A stretch of 59,251 bases of DNA from Nocardia veterana NBRC 100344 (GTDB lineage: Bacteria; Actinomycetota; Actinomycetes; Mycobacteriales; Mycobacteriaceae). The position numbers were made by a program, and so were the translations under genes. The notes under the pieces are model-generated. The model saw only the letters and a program-made list of their open reading frames with translations. It ran no database searches and was not told the DNA's origin. The DNA lies in assembly GCF_000308855.1 (NCBI RefSeq), contig NZ_BAGM01000204.1:1-59251 (forward strand). The letters are read 5' to 3'. Shown here in pieces: positions 25,944 to 34,921 of the stretch. Each line of letters starts with the position of its first letter. The stretch's first letter is position 1.

Positions 25944-27347
25944 ATGGCAGTGGAGGTCGGGCAATCCGAGTCGCTGAAGGTGACCGCCACACCGGCGGCC
26001 GACCCGCAGTACGGCGGCATCCTGCCCGGAATGCTGCACCCGCAGGCGCTGTTGCTCGCACAGCCCACCGGTGCGAAAACTCCCGGAGGGCAAACGGCCA
26101 CTACGCCGGCGCGCACCGCGGGCACATCCCAGACCGACGGCGGGAAGCCCGCGCCGAAACATCCGACGCCCGATCCCGGGAAACAGCCGGAATACGGTGT
26201 GGGAAAACACTATTGGACCGTCGAACTGGTTCCCCCGCCGGGTGGCTCGGTGGCGCTCAAAAGCTTTGTGTCCATGGCGGAGACGGCCATTCAAACCGCA
26301 GTCGACATGCTCGGCCGCGGCACCATGAAGCCGCCGCCGAATGTCAACGATCTCCTGACCACCAAGGTGTACAAGTCCCTCGGTCAGGGCGAGGCCAGCG
26401 ACTCGTATCAAGAGACGTTGAATGCGGTTCAGGCCCGCCAGACAAATCTCCTGACCCTGGACAACCGGGTTCTCGAAACCGCGATCCACGTCGCGGCCGG
26501 CAAGGACCAGACACTCGCGGCGATCAAGACGATCGTCGGGAAACTGCAAACCGAATTGAAATCGGTCGGTAAGGCGAAACTGAAGTCGGCTCAGGAGATC
26601 AAGCTGATGGAGGATATCGCCGACGCCCTCGACGCCGTCATCCAGAAGGTATCGGCGGTGGCCGAATTCAACAGCCAGATGGCCGGTAAGGGAAAGTCCG
26701 ACTCCGACAACAAGGGCGGCACCTCGAGCACGGGAGCCGGTGGCACCTCCTCCGGCACGAACGGTGGCACGTCGAACGGAACCGGTGGGGCCGATGCGGG
26801 AGCGGGCGGCGGCGGTCTGGGTGCGCTGGGTCAAATGCTGCCGATGCTGGGCATGATGCTTCCGATGGGGCTGATGGCGCTGGCACCGATCGTCCAGCAG
26901 GTCCTGCAGGGCAACCAGCGTCAGCACGAGCAGAACCCCCAGCTGCAAGCCGCCCCGGGAACCGCACAACCGGCCGCCCCCGCCGCCCCGTCCGATCCCG
27001 CGCAGCCCGCGCCCGGACAGCCCGCCGCTGCCCCGGCGGTCGCTTCTCCCGCGACAGCCCCGCCGAGCGTCGAACCAGCCGGTGTTACCGCACCCCCCGG
27101 TGCTCCGGCACCCGCCCAACCCAGCGGAAGCACACCGCCCGGCACGGCCCCGGCCCCGGTCGGCGCCGCGCCGGCGCCCCCGGCGAACACCGGCACGCCC
27201 AGCGTCACACCACCCGATACCGGGCAGTTTCGTGGTACTTCCTACCAGCGGAAAAAGTCCGAGGGTACTGCGCCGGACGCGGCCGCCGACCCGGTGGAGC
27301 CGGAGCACGACGGCGACGAGCCGCTCAGCGATCAGACCTGGGCCTGA
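25944..27347 (+). CDS. Helical, Pro/Gly-rich protein of unknown function, probably exported
   Basis: 467 residues. I do not recognise the family. Residues 20-85 form a Thr/Pro-rich lead; 90-250 are charged and helical (ELKSVGKAKLKSAQEIKLME region); 255-290 are Gly/Ser/Thr-rich; a Met/Leu stretch (LGQMLPMLGMMLPMGLMALA) sits at about 295-315; the rest is Pro/Ala-rich and ends acidic. The Met-rich stretch recurs in other proteins of this locus. There is no signal peptide. It is the only plus-strand gene between the ESX core and 42.6 kb and shares the upstream region with palindrome E. Its 3' end overlaps the next minus-strand gene by 16 bp. Confidence 0.7.
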   Translation: MAVEVGQSESLKVTATPAADPQYGGILPGMLHPQALLLAQPTGAKTPGGQTATTPARTAGTSQTDGGKPAPKHPTPDPGKQPEYGVGKHYWTVELVPPPGGSVALKSFVSMAETAIQTAVDMLGRGTMKPPPNVNDLLTTKVYKSLGQGEASDSYQETLNAVQARQTNLLTLDNRVLETAIHVAAGKDQTLAAIKTIVGKLQTELKSVGKAKLKSAQEIKLMEDIADALDAVIQKVSAVAEFNSQMAGKGKSDSDNKGGTSSTGAGGTSSGTNGGTSNGTGGADAGAGGGGLGALGQMLPMLGMMLPMGLMALAPIVQQVLQGNQRQHEQNPQLQAAPGTAQPAAPAAPSDPAQPAPGQPAAAPAVASPATAPPSVEPAGVTAPPGAPAPAQPSGSTPPGTAPAPVGAAPAPPANTGTPSVTPPDTGQFRGTSYQRKKSEGTAPDAAADPVEPEHDGDEPLSDQTWA

Positions 27348-29578
27348 GGCCGCACCGGCCGCATCTGCGATCCGGCATCGGCGGACACCTGCGCGGTCTG
27401 ACTTCCGGACTGCTTCTGCGGCACATCGATCCCGGCGGGATGGAAGAAGGCGTGGTACTTCCCGCCATCGGGCGCATGCTCCGGATCCAGCGGGTGCATC
27501 GAACCGTTGACGACGATGTTGGGGTGACCATCCCGCATCACCACCAGTCCGGTGTGGTTGTCGCCCCACTGCGCGACATCACCGGTCTTCAACTGGGACG
27601 GGTCGATCGGAGTCCAGTTCTGGGTCTGTGCCGCGGGCGTGCCCGCATACGCTGCCGCCACATCGGTGCCGTTCGGATTACTCAGCTCCTTGGTCACGGC
27701 ATCGGAGACGATCGCCGGCACGGTCTGCGAATGCGTGGGATCGGCGGCCAGCTTCATGTCGACCAGCCTGCCGGGCTCCGCCGCGGTGGCCGCCGCCTGG
27801 CGGGCGCCCACCGACTGACTCGGATCCGCCGAGACCAGACCACCGTTCGCGTTCCGGATCGGGGAGGTGGTATTCGCGGTCGCCGGAACAGCGGTGCCCG
27901 ACGGCGACATACCCGTCCGCGAGCCGGTGCCGTTCTGGCTCATCGCACCGGGCAGACCGTACTGCGACATCGGATTGAACTGATTCGCCAGCTGCTGCCC
28001 CATGCCGGCCCAGCCACCGGCCATATTCGCCGGGTTCATCATGTTCGCCGGGCTCATCATGTTCGCCAGGTTCGCTGGGTTGAATCCCTGCTGACCGGTC
28101 CCGGTCGCACCATTGGTCGCGCCGGTCCCGGCGGTTCCGGCCGCGACGATCTTGTCGATCGCCTGCTGGAACGGATCGGTGCTGCTGTCACCGGTGTCCT
28201 TGTCGCCGCCGGTGTTCTGCCCCGTACCGTCATCGGTCCCGTTGCCCTGGTCGTCACCGAGTCCCAGCGGATCGGGGTCCGCGCCGAGGTCCTCGGGAAA
28301 CAGCGAGCTGTAATCCGTCTGCTGGGCCGTCGGGTCCCCCGCGGGATCTCCGGGCGGGGTGGCGTCTCCGGGACTGCCCGGCGGGTTGGCCTTCTCGGCA
28401 TCGGCTTTGCCCTGCGAGTAGCCGTCCTTCTTTCCGGCGTCGTAGCCGTCCTTCTTGCCTGCCTTGTATTCCGGGGAATTCTGGTCGATATGTCCCTTCC
28501 CCTCGTCCGCGGCCGCCGCGACGCCGGCGACGACGGTGTGTGTCTGGTCCACCGCGTCGTGTAGTGCGCCGAGTAGATATTTGACGGTCGCCGCGGGAAT
28601 CTTCGCCTCGGCGTCGCCATTCTTGTCGTAGGTGATATCGACCGGCTTGTCCTTCACCGCCTGCGGGGCGTCCGAGGCACTACCGGGCGCCCGCAACTTC
28701 GCATTCAGATCATCTTGAATGTTGGCGATCGTCTGAATCGCCGTCCTGGCGTGTTCATCGACCTTCGCGGTGGCCTCGTCCTTGGTGAGCGCCAGCTTGT
28801 GCAGCTCTTGTTTAGCGGCGTCGATACCGTCGAGATGCGAGGAGTAGGCATCGATCATCGCGGATTGATCGGTGAAATCGCGCAGGCCGGTCTTCTCCTG
28901 CAGCAATTCGTCGAAATCCGGTGCCTTCGAGGCTTTTCCGATCCCCATCAGATCCACCGAAACCTGCATGTACTCTTGCACGGCATCGATGGTCTTGTGC
29001 AGCACGCCTTTCTTGTAACCCTCGGCCTCACCGGTATCGCCCATCGGGTGGTGCAACTTGATGACAAGTTTGTGTTTGACCTTGTCGTCCGGCTGCTGGA
29101 CGACCTGGAGCACGGTGTCCTTTTTGCCGTCCTTATCCGTGCCGATAATGACGATACTGCCGTCATTGTTGAGCTGGATACGAGTCGGCTTCGACCCTTC
29201 CGGAAGGTCAGCCTTCAATTGCCAGCCGGTGGTGGCCTGGTAGTAGCTGTTGACCCGGAGGGCGAGTCCCTCCGCGTCGAACAGGACGCCCATCGCCTTA
29301 CCGACATCGTTCGCCCGAGGGTCGCCGCTCGTGTTCTCCTGATGCGGATCCTTGGTCTCCGACGAGAACAGCACCCGGTCGTCCGGACCGGTCTCGACGA
29401 TGTTCCCGTCCTTCAGCTGAAGGGTGTACTGCCCGTTCTCGGACGTGATCTTCTGGCCGGTGCCCAGATAGCCACCGACATCCAGGCCGTTGCCGAGCTC
29501 CTTGGTCGCGTCCTTGCCCGGTTTGGTCGGGTCGTCGACAAGCGGTTTCGGGTCACCACCGTCGTCCTTCGGAGGCAC
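27332..29578 (-). CDS. Large acidic protein with cysteine-less NlpC-like C-terminal module
   Basis: 748 residues, not recognised as a whole. The N-terminal 1-180 is beta-rich with repeated short strands (QYTLQLKDGNIVETG); 180-400 is helical; a Lys/Gly stretch (KDGYDAGKKDGYSQGK) follows; 430-480 is very acidic; then Asn/Met-rich repeats; the C-terminal module is about 615-725. That module shares the pattern TD-x(4)-AY-x(2)-T ... DP-x2-L-x-TGDVA-x-W ... H-x-G-L-VV ... F-HP-x-GI with the proteins at 37585 and 40199. It resembles an NlpC/P60 core with His but without the Cys. GTG 29578 follows GGAGG by 6 nt, 11 nt after the upstream stop. Confidence 0.75.
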   Translation of the reverse strand: MPPKDDGGDPKPLVDDPTKPGKDATKELGNGLDVGGYLGTGQKITSENGQYTLQLKDGNIVETGPDDRVLFSSETKDPHQENTSGDPRANDVGKAMGVLFDAEGLALRVNSYYQATTGWQLKADLPEGSKPTRIQLNNDGSIVIIGTDKDGKKDTVLQVVQQPDDKVKHKLVIKLHHPMGDTGEAEGYKKGVLHKTIDAVQEYMQVSVDLMGIGKASKAPDFDELLQEKTGLRDFTDQSAMIDAYSSHLDGIDAAKQELHKLALTKDEATAKVDEHARTAIQTIANIQDDLNAKLRAPGSASDAPQAVKDKPVDITYDKNGDAEAKIPAATVKYLLGALHDAVDQTHTVVAGVAAAADEGKGHIDQNSPEYKAGKKDGYDAGKKDGYSQGKADAEKANPPGSPGDATPPGDPAGDPTAQQTDYSSLFPEDLGADPDPLGLGDDQGNGTDDGTGQNTGGDKDTGDSSTDPFQQAIDKIVAAGTAGTGATNGATGTGQQGFNPANLANMMSPANMMNPANMAGGWAGMGQQLANQFNPMSQYGLPGAMSQNGTGSRTGMSPSGTAVPATANTTSPIRNANGGLVSADPSQSVGARQAAATAAEPGRLVDMKLAADPTHSQTVPAIVSDAVTKELSNPNGTDVAAAYAGTPAAQTQNWTPIDPSQLKTGDVAQWGDNHTGLVVMRDGHPNIVVNGSMHPLDPEHAPDGGKYHAFFHPAGIDVPQKQSGSQTAQVSADAGSQMRPVRPQAQV
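28026..28079. repeat. Three 18-bp tandem repeats in the 748-aa protein gene
   Basis: Two near-identical 18-bp units and a third degenerate one encode repeated NMM-type hexapeptides (NPANMM, SPANMM). The frame is kept. Confidence 0.85.
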
Positions 29579-29589
29579 AGCTCACCTCC

Positions 29590-31503
29590 TCAATTCCGGT
29601 CGGTGGTGATCACCGGCGGCGGCCCGGCGGGCGCGCTCACCGTGGAGCCCGGCGGCGGGCCGGCGGTGACGGACGGCGCGGACACCTGGCCCGGCACACC
29701 GACCGGACGGGTGACCTTCTCCTCGGCACCGACGGCCACCGGGACCGAAACATCCTCGAAGCGTGGATGATTCATGATCTGGTCGTAGGCGTAGGTGGCG
29801 TCGCGAAGCAGCTGGCGGTTCGATTCCTCCTCGGCGAGCAGGAACAGCAGTTCGTTGCAGCGGCGTTCGAAAACCAAGCCGCGCAGGGCAGCGCCCTCCT
29901 CGTCCACCCGCAGTTCTCCCGGCTCCACGCGTCCGACATCCATCCGGCGCGACAACATCGCGGCGGCAAGCAAATCGTCCGCCTCGCGCAACTCGTCCCA
30001 CCACTGACGCGACACCGGCTGCCCGGCCTCGACGACGGCGAGGATACGGTCGCGGATCCGCCGGGACTCGGCGGCATCCGGTGTCGAGGCCACCGCCCGA
30101 GCAACCCGCCCGTGCGCATCGGCGGCGAATTGCACCAGACGCGCACGGATTTGCGCTTCCGGGACCTCGACTGTGCTGTCGGCCGCTTCGGCCGAACCGG
30201 CCAAGGCCAGCCGGTCGGCGGTGTCGGGCGTATTGATTCGCAGATCGACCTCGTATTCGGGTCCGACGAACCCTTCCATGGCGACATTCGGGAAACGCGT
30301 TCGCAACCCACCGTCGATCGGCGCCGAAGACACCAGCGCCACCAGCTCGGCATTCGCCTTCGGCCCCCACGCCAATGCGAACTCCACCAGAATTCGCGCG
30401 GGGTCGGATATTCCTTCCCATGGCGAACCGGCGCCTCCGGTATCGCCCAGCATGTCGTCCCACACCCACGGTGTGGAAACCTCACGGGGCAGGTACATTC
30501 CGGCCGGGAGCCAGCCGCGGCCCTCGTTCGAGGTGATGAACACCCCCGCACCGGCCGGCCCGCGCAATACGGCAACCGACCAGTGCAATCCGATGGCCGT
30601 CGCTTCGGTGGCGGCCAGCACGGCCTGCAACAGCGTCCGGGCGACCACCAGGTCGCCGTCGACCTCCTCGCCGACCATGTACGACGGCGCCGCCTGCTTC
30701 TCGCGAGCCTTGGCGATCGCCGCTCCGAACGGGGTGGGTGCCATCGGAACCGGCACCGCGTCGGCGTTCGTACCGTTCGCCGGAACCCCGGGCTGCCCGG
30801 CACTCTGCGAATCCGCCGTCGACCCCATCGGCCCCACCGGAACGGGCCCGGTCGGCACCGGTCCCGCAGCGGTCCCGGCGTACACGCCCGAACCGGGCGA
30901 GGTCGATGTGGTGGTACCGGTGACGCCGGAATCCGCTCCGGCATGGGCCGCCGGTGCCATTGGCGCGCTCTGTCCCGGAGCCATCGCCGGGTCGGCAGAC
31001 GCCGCCGCCGGCATCTCGGGAACGGCAGGGCCGGCCGGGGTCATCGGGGCGATGCCGGTCTGCGCCGGGCCGCTCGAAACCGGCACGGCCGGACGCACCC
31101 CATCGGCGGGCGCGTGGCCACCCACCGGCGCGGGCCCGATGCCGGTCGGGGTCGGGGTCGAGGGGCCACCGTGCCCGGTGGGAGCTCCGTCGTGCCCTTC
31201 GCCGGCCTGGCGGATCTTGTTGGCGAAATCGTGGTCGGCCTGTTCGTAAGCGTCGGCCGCGGCCCGCAATTCCTCGGCGGTGCGTACATGCTGATCGGCC
31301 AGATTCTCACCGGCTTGCTGTCGAGCGTTGTAATACTCGATCAGTGCGTCGTAGACGGGGCTCGCGATCTTGCCATAGGTGGGAATGAAGGCGTCCAGCC
31401 AATCCTGCGGCGGCTTCGCCCAGGCCCGCGTCTCTTCGGCTACTCGAAGATGCTGTTCGGCCAGCTGACGCAGCACCGCAGGGTCGATATCCATCTCCGC
31501 CAT
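29590..31503 (-). CDS. EspC-like N-terminus fused to a DUF5631/5632-like C-terminal domain
   Basis: 637 residues. Residues 1-105 form a helical hairpin with AAADAYEQADHDF, matching the YxxxD export signal and the surrounding pattern of EspC. A Pro/Gly/Ala linker (110-270) follows. The C-terminal half (275-590) contains ITSNEGRGWLPAGMYLPRE, which I associate with the DUF5631/DUF5632 family found near mycobacterial ESX-2. Its neighbour 31627-34203 shares this half. It is probably an ESX substrate. ATG 31503 has AAAGGA 11 nt upstream. Palindrome F and an ACAATA hexamer lie upstream, so this gene and the next form a unit. Confidence 0.75.
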   Translation of the reverse strand: MAEMDIDPAVLRQLAEQHLRVAEETRAWAKPPQDWLDAFIPTYGKIASPVYDALIEYYNARQQAGENLADQHVRTAEELRAAADAYEQADHDFANKIRQAGEGHDGAPTGHGGPSTPTPTGIGPAPVGGHAPADGVRPAVPVSSGPAQTGIAPMTPAGPAVPEMPAAASADPAMAPGQSAPMAPAAHAGADSGVTGTTTSTSPGSGVYAGTAAGPVPTGPVPVGPMGSTADSQSAGQPGVPANGTNADAVPVPMAPTPFGAAIAKAREKQAAPSYMVGEEVDGDLVVARTLLQAVLAATEATAIGLHWSVAVLRGPAGAGVFITSNEGRGWLPAGMYLPREVSTPWVWDDMLGDTGGAGSPWEGISDPARILVEFALAWGPKANAELVALVSSAPIDGGLRTRFPNVAMEGFVGPEYEVDLRINTPDTADRLALAGSAEAADSTVEVPEAQIRARLVQFAADAHGRVARAVASTPDAAESRRIRDRILAVVEAGQPVSRQWWDELREADDLLAAAMLSRRMDVGRVEPGELRVDEEGAALRGLVFERRCNELLFLLAEEESNRQLLRDATYAYDQIMNHPRFEDVSVPVAVGAEEKVTRPVGVPGQVSAPSVTAGPPPGSTVSAPAGPPPVITTDRN

Positions 31504-31537
31504 GCCGAATCGAATCCTTTCCGCACACCAACTCTCC

Positions 31538-31543
31538 TATTGT
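31538..31543 (-). promoter_or_regulatory. -10-like ACAATA for the gene at 31503
   Basis: It lies 32 nt downstream of palindrome F and about 35 nt before the ATG. Confidence 0.4.
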
Positions 31544-31575
31544 CGGCGTTCGGATCGCCCGCACCGGAGCCGATA

Positions 31576-31591
31576 TTCCCAGAAGAGAGAA
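31576..31591. promoter_or_regulatory. ESX palindrome copy F (TTCCCA-GAAG-AGAGAA)
   Basis: Perfect left arm, two mismatches in the right arm, 73 bp upstream of ATG 31503, in a 123-bp gap between two same-strand genes. Confidence 0.55.
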
Positions 31592-31626
31592 GTACGAACC
31601 GTTTCTCCAGAGCCCCGGGCAGTCGG

Positions 31627-34203
31627 TCACTGTCGCGGCGGAGCGACGCTCACTGCCGATCGCCGCGCCGGCGCCGCGCCGGCATCATCGTCCGGACCGG
31701 GTACGGACGGGAACTGATCGACCAGCTGGGCGTGGGCGTACACCGCATCGCGCAGGGTCTGCCGGTTCGGCTCGGCCGCCATCAGCAGCACCAATTCGTC
31801 GCAACGTCGCTCGCCCACCATGGCGCGCAGGGTGGCCGCCTGCGTGCCGTCGCGGCCGTCGCGCTCGGAACGCAACTCGCGCAACGGTATTCGGGACACG
31901 TCCGCACCCAACGGCAGCATCGACGCCGCGAGCAGGGTGTCGGCGTCACGCAGTTCGTCCCATTGCTCGCGGCCGACCGTCTCGCGACGACCGAGCGCAT
32001 CGATGATGCGATCCCGCACGGGCGCGGGGCTCAGCGACTCGAGCCGCGTACCGTTCGCGCGGCGAATCCTCGTCGCACCATCGCGCGCCAGATCCAGACA
32101 TCGCTCGGCGATCCGCTCCGGTGGAGTGTCACGCACCCGATCCAGCAGCGGCCGCGCGCCGACCAACTCGAGCCGGTCCACGAAACCGGCGCCCGGCCGG
32201 GAGAAGTCCATCACCGCAGCGGCGGTGACTTCACCCTCCGCCGGTATCGCTCCCAGTTGGGCCCGCAATATCTCGTCCATGGGCAACGACGAGACCAAAG
32301 CCGTCAGGCGTGCACCCGTTTTCGAACCCCATGCCAACGCGAACTCGGCGAGCACCCGAGCCGGATCGGCGAGCCCCTCCCATGCCGAGCCGGCAGCCTC
32401 CGACCACACCCAGGGCGTGGAAATCTCTTGCGGCAGATACAGTCCCGCCGGCAACCATCCGCGGCCCTCGTTCGAGGTGACGAAGGCACTGATTCCGCTC
32501 GCGTGACGCAGTACCGCTACCGCGAATCCGACCCCGAAGGCGTCCACGCCGGGCGACTCCGCCCCGGTCGCCGCCAGCAGACTACTCAGCAGGGTGCGGG
32601 CCAGCACGAGATCGCCGTCCACGCGTTCCCCGAGCACGAATCCCGGTGCGGCCGCGGCCAACATCGCGCCGCCCACGGCGTCGCGCATCGCGTTGCCGGT
32701 ACCGTCGGCCCCCGGCCCCGCGGATGGTGGTTTGACCGGCGGCGGCGCCGCGGCCGCCGGACCGGCTACCGCGCTGCTCGGCATCCGAGGTCCCGGCGCT
32801 GCCGCGCGCCCGTCGGTGGGAGCCGATACCCGGTTTTCCGGCGGAGCAGCGCTACTCGTCGCGGGACCGGGGGATGCGGTGGGGGCAGCACCGACCGGCG
32901 GCGAGCCGGTCACCACCGGACCGGCAGGGGGCCCGCCGAATCCCGTGAACGGCGACGGTATCAGCGGTGCGACCGGCACGGGACCGTTTGCCCGATGGTC
33001 GGTGTCGGAGTCGGTGTCGTGGGCAGCGGCCCGCACGGCGGCCGCAGTCACATCGTCCTCGGGAGTTCGAATGTGCCGCGTCGCCGGATCGGAATGGGGT
33101 CGGTCCGGCCGCTCCGAGCGATCGGGGGCCCCGTCGAGATGGTCACCCGGCCCGTCATGGGATGCCGAATGTGCCGCTCCCGCCGCGGTATCCGCTTCCG
33201 GTTCGGCATCGGCGCCGCCGGTACCCGTCTCGGACGGCGCAGCACCCGGTGCGGCATGCCCGGCAGGCGCCCAGCCCACCGCCGGACCCGGCTCGGGGGC
33301 GCCGGACACCGCGCTTCCCGGCGGACCCGGTAGCGCCTGCCCCGCACCCGGCGGACCCGAATCGACGGGGGGCGCGTCCACCGGCGCCCGGTCCGGCATA
33401 CCGAGCAGCCGGTCGCCGATCCGCCGCATCAGCTCGTCGAAGTTCCCGTGCGGCATCATTCGGGGGTCGAGTCGAATCAGGTCGGGCAACAGTGGGATTC
33501 GCGCGAACACGTCGGATGGTGACCGTCCCCGCTCGCCTTCGTGACCGACCGGATGCTGTGGGACCGAGGGATCCGCGTTCGGGTGCCCGCCGTCGTGCCG
33601 AGGCCGGGCGCCGGCACCGTCGTGACCGCCCTGTCCTCCCCCGCCACCGTGACCACGGCGCCAGGGGTCTCCCCGCCCCAGCAGCTCGGCCAGAATCCGC
33701 AATTCCGGTAATGTCTGCGGCCCCACCGCATTCGCCGCCGCCCGCGCGATCTCGTCCACCTCTCGGCGTGCCTGCTCGAGAATCGCCTCGATACGACGCT
33801 GACGACGTTCCACATCCTCCTCGTCGTCGTCTTCCGATGCGCTGCTGTTCACCTTCCGAATGTCGTCCTCGGCACGGTCGAGGACGTCCAGAATTTTGTG
33901 CCGAGTGCGGTAGACCAGCTCGGCCATGTCGCCGAAGGTGTCCGCGGCGGCGACCAGCGCGTCCACCAGCCGACCCAGGCGATCGCGTTGCCGACGCATA
34001 TCTTCGTGCGCCAGTTCCAGACTCACGCCCGCGCGGACACGGTCGGTGTACAGCCGTTCCGCCCGATCGGCCTCGATCGGGTCGGCGGCCTCGGCGGCAT
34101 CCCGAGCGATCGTCTCCAGAGCGCGCCAGTCACCGTCCGAGATGGCCGGCCAGTTCTTACCGACCACCTCATCCCAGTACCGACTGCCGTGCTCGTATCC
34201 CAT
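31627..34203 (-). CDS. WXG100-like N-terminus fused to a DUF5631/5632-like C-terminal domain (paralogue)
   Basis: 858 residues. Residues 1-180 are helical, opening YEHGSRYWDEVVGKNWPAIS, like the long WXG100-type N-terminal domains of ESX cargo, with an acidic stretch (SEDDDEEDVERR) near 125. A Gly/His/Pro/Ala-rich linker (185-530) follows. The C-terminal half (540-840) is paralogous to 29590-31503: VTSNEGRGWLPAGLYLPQEI, a helical region, and matching WDELRDADTLLAASML / WDELREADDLLAAAML. The same cargo domain is thus attached to two different N-terminal export-type domains. The ATG is 6 nt after the upstream stop, with coupling rather than a strong ribosome-binding site. Confidence 0.75.
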   Translation of the reverse strand: MGYEHGSRYWDEVVGKNWPAISDGDWRALETIARDAAEAADPIEADRAERLYTDRVRAGVSLELAHEDMRRQRDRLGRLVDALVAAADTFGDMAELVYRTRHKILDVLDRAEDDIRKVNSSASEDDDEEDVERRQRRIEAILEQARREVDEIARAAANAVGPQTLPELRILAELLGRGDPWRRGHGGGGGQGGHDGAGARPRHDGGHPNADPSVPQHPVGHEGERGRSPSDVFARIPLLPDLIRLDPRMMPHGNFDELMRRIGDRLLGMPDRAPVDAPPVDSGPPGAGQALPGPPGSAVSGAPEPGPAVGWAPAGHAAPGAAPSETGTGGADAEPEADTAAGAAHSASHDGPGDHLDGAPDRSERPDRPHSDPATRHIRTPEDDVTAAAVRAAAHDTDSDTDHRANGPVPVAPLIPSPFTGFGGPPAGPVVTGSPPVGAAPTASPGPATSSAAPPENRVSAPTDGRAAAPGPRMPSSAVAGPAAAAPPPVKPPSAGPGADGTGNAMRDAVGGAMLAAAAPGFVLGERVDGDLVLARTLLSSLLAATGAESPGVDAFGVGFAVAVLRHASGISAFVTSNEGRGWLPAGLYLPQEISTPWVWSEAAGSAWEGLADPARVLAEFALAWGSKTGARLTALVSSLPMDEILRAQLGAIPAEGEVTAAAVMDFSRPGAGFVDRLELVGARPLLDRVRDTPPERIAERCLDLARDGATRIRRANGTRLESLSPAPVRDRIIDALGRRETVGREQWDELRDADTLLAASMLPLGADVSRIPLRELRSERDGRDGTQAATLRAMVGERRCDELVLLMAAEPNRQTLRDAVYAHAQLVDQFPSVPGPDDDAGAAPARRSAVSVAPPRQ

Positions 34204-34209
34204 CGGTGA

Positions 34210-34509
34210 TCAGACCATCCGCACCTGCGTGCCACCGTCGCGATCGGTGGCGTCGAGGAGGTTCGCGGTGCCGACGATATCCCCGTGTGTCGTTGCGCTG
34301 TGGGTATCGATGTCGTCGACCGCTTCCGCGAACCACCGCGCGATCCGGTCGCGTACCGCGACCAGGCGATAGTCCAAATCGGACTGCGGCCGGTCCCCGA
34401 ACACGAACTCTCCCGCGGCCCGCCCGGCATGCCCGGTCGACGCGTTGACTCCGCCGGTGAACCACGTCGATGCCGCGATCACCGAATCGGCCGAATCGTA
34501 ATCGATCAT
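34210..34509 (-). CDS. Small WXG100/EspF-like helical protein
   Basis: 99 residues, the WXG100 size. It has two predicted helices separated by FVFGDRPQSDLDY; no WXG is present. It opens with MIDYDSADSVIAASTW. It sits directly before the 858-residue cargo-like protein and could be its heterodimer partner (inference from size and operon position). ATG 34509 follows AAGGAG by 6 nt; longer upstream frames overlap the preceding gene and are rejected. Confidence 0.65.
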   Translation of the reverse strand: MIDYDSADSVIAASTWFTGGVNASTGHAGRAAGEFVFGDRPQSDLDYRLVAVRDRIARWFAEAVDDIDTHSATTHGDIVGTANLLDATDRDGGTQVRMV

Positions 34510-34529
34510 TGCCGGCTCCTTTCCGGAAG

Positions 34530-34892
34530 TTATTGGGAGATACCGAATTCGGCGTTCTCCATAGCCCGGTACGCGGCCTCGGTCGGCAGGTCGAAGGAGT
34601 CGACGGTGTACGGGCGGGCCCCGTTGTACTCCATCTCCGCACGCAACCCGACCCGGGATTTCAGATGAGCGAGCCGAGCCACGCGCATGATCTCCGCGGC
34701 CAGCCAGGCGTCCCCGTTGTCTCGTGCCTCGTCGGACAGATGCAATCCGATCACCTCGCCGTCGCGGCCACAGGCCACACCGACACTGCGTTCGGGATTG
34801 AATACCTCGTACACCATGGACTTCCAGTCCGGCGCACGCTCCTCGGTGTCGAGGTCGCCGGCGAAATCGTCGTTGTCGTCGTGTTCGGTCAT
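34530..34892 (-). CDS. EspH-like (DUF2694-type) protein, possible ESX chaperone
   Basis: 120 residues. An acidic N-terminus (MTEHDDNDDFAGDLDTEE) is followed by VYEVFNPERSVGVACGRDGE, a helix with LAAEIMRVARLAHLKSRVGL, and a short tail. This order and the VTNP-x-GSV-like pattern resemble mycobacterial EspH, which is linked to EspE/EspF export in ESX-1. A chaperone role for the adjacent small and large cargo proteins is inferred. GGAG lies 7 nt before ATG 34892. Confidence 0.65.
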   Translation of the reverse strand: MTEHDDNDDFAGDLDTEERAPDWKSMVYEVFNPERSVGVACGRDGEVIGLHLSDEARDNGDAWLAAEIMRVARLAHLKSRVGLRAEMEYNGARPYTVDSFDLPTEAAYRAMENAEFGISQ

Positions 34893-34921
34893 CGTCGTTC
34901 TCCGAAATCAGTAGCGGGCGA

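Noticed and set aside
29767..33333. 1,188-codon plus-strand open frame.
   Set aside because: Antisense to the two DUF5631/5632-type genes; extreme Arg/Gly content and no motif.
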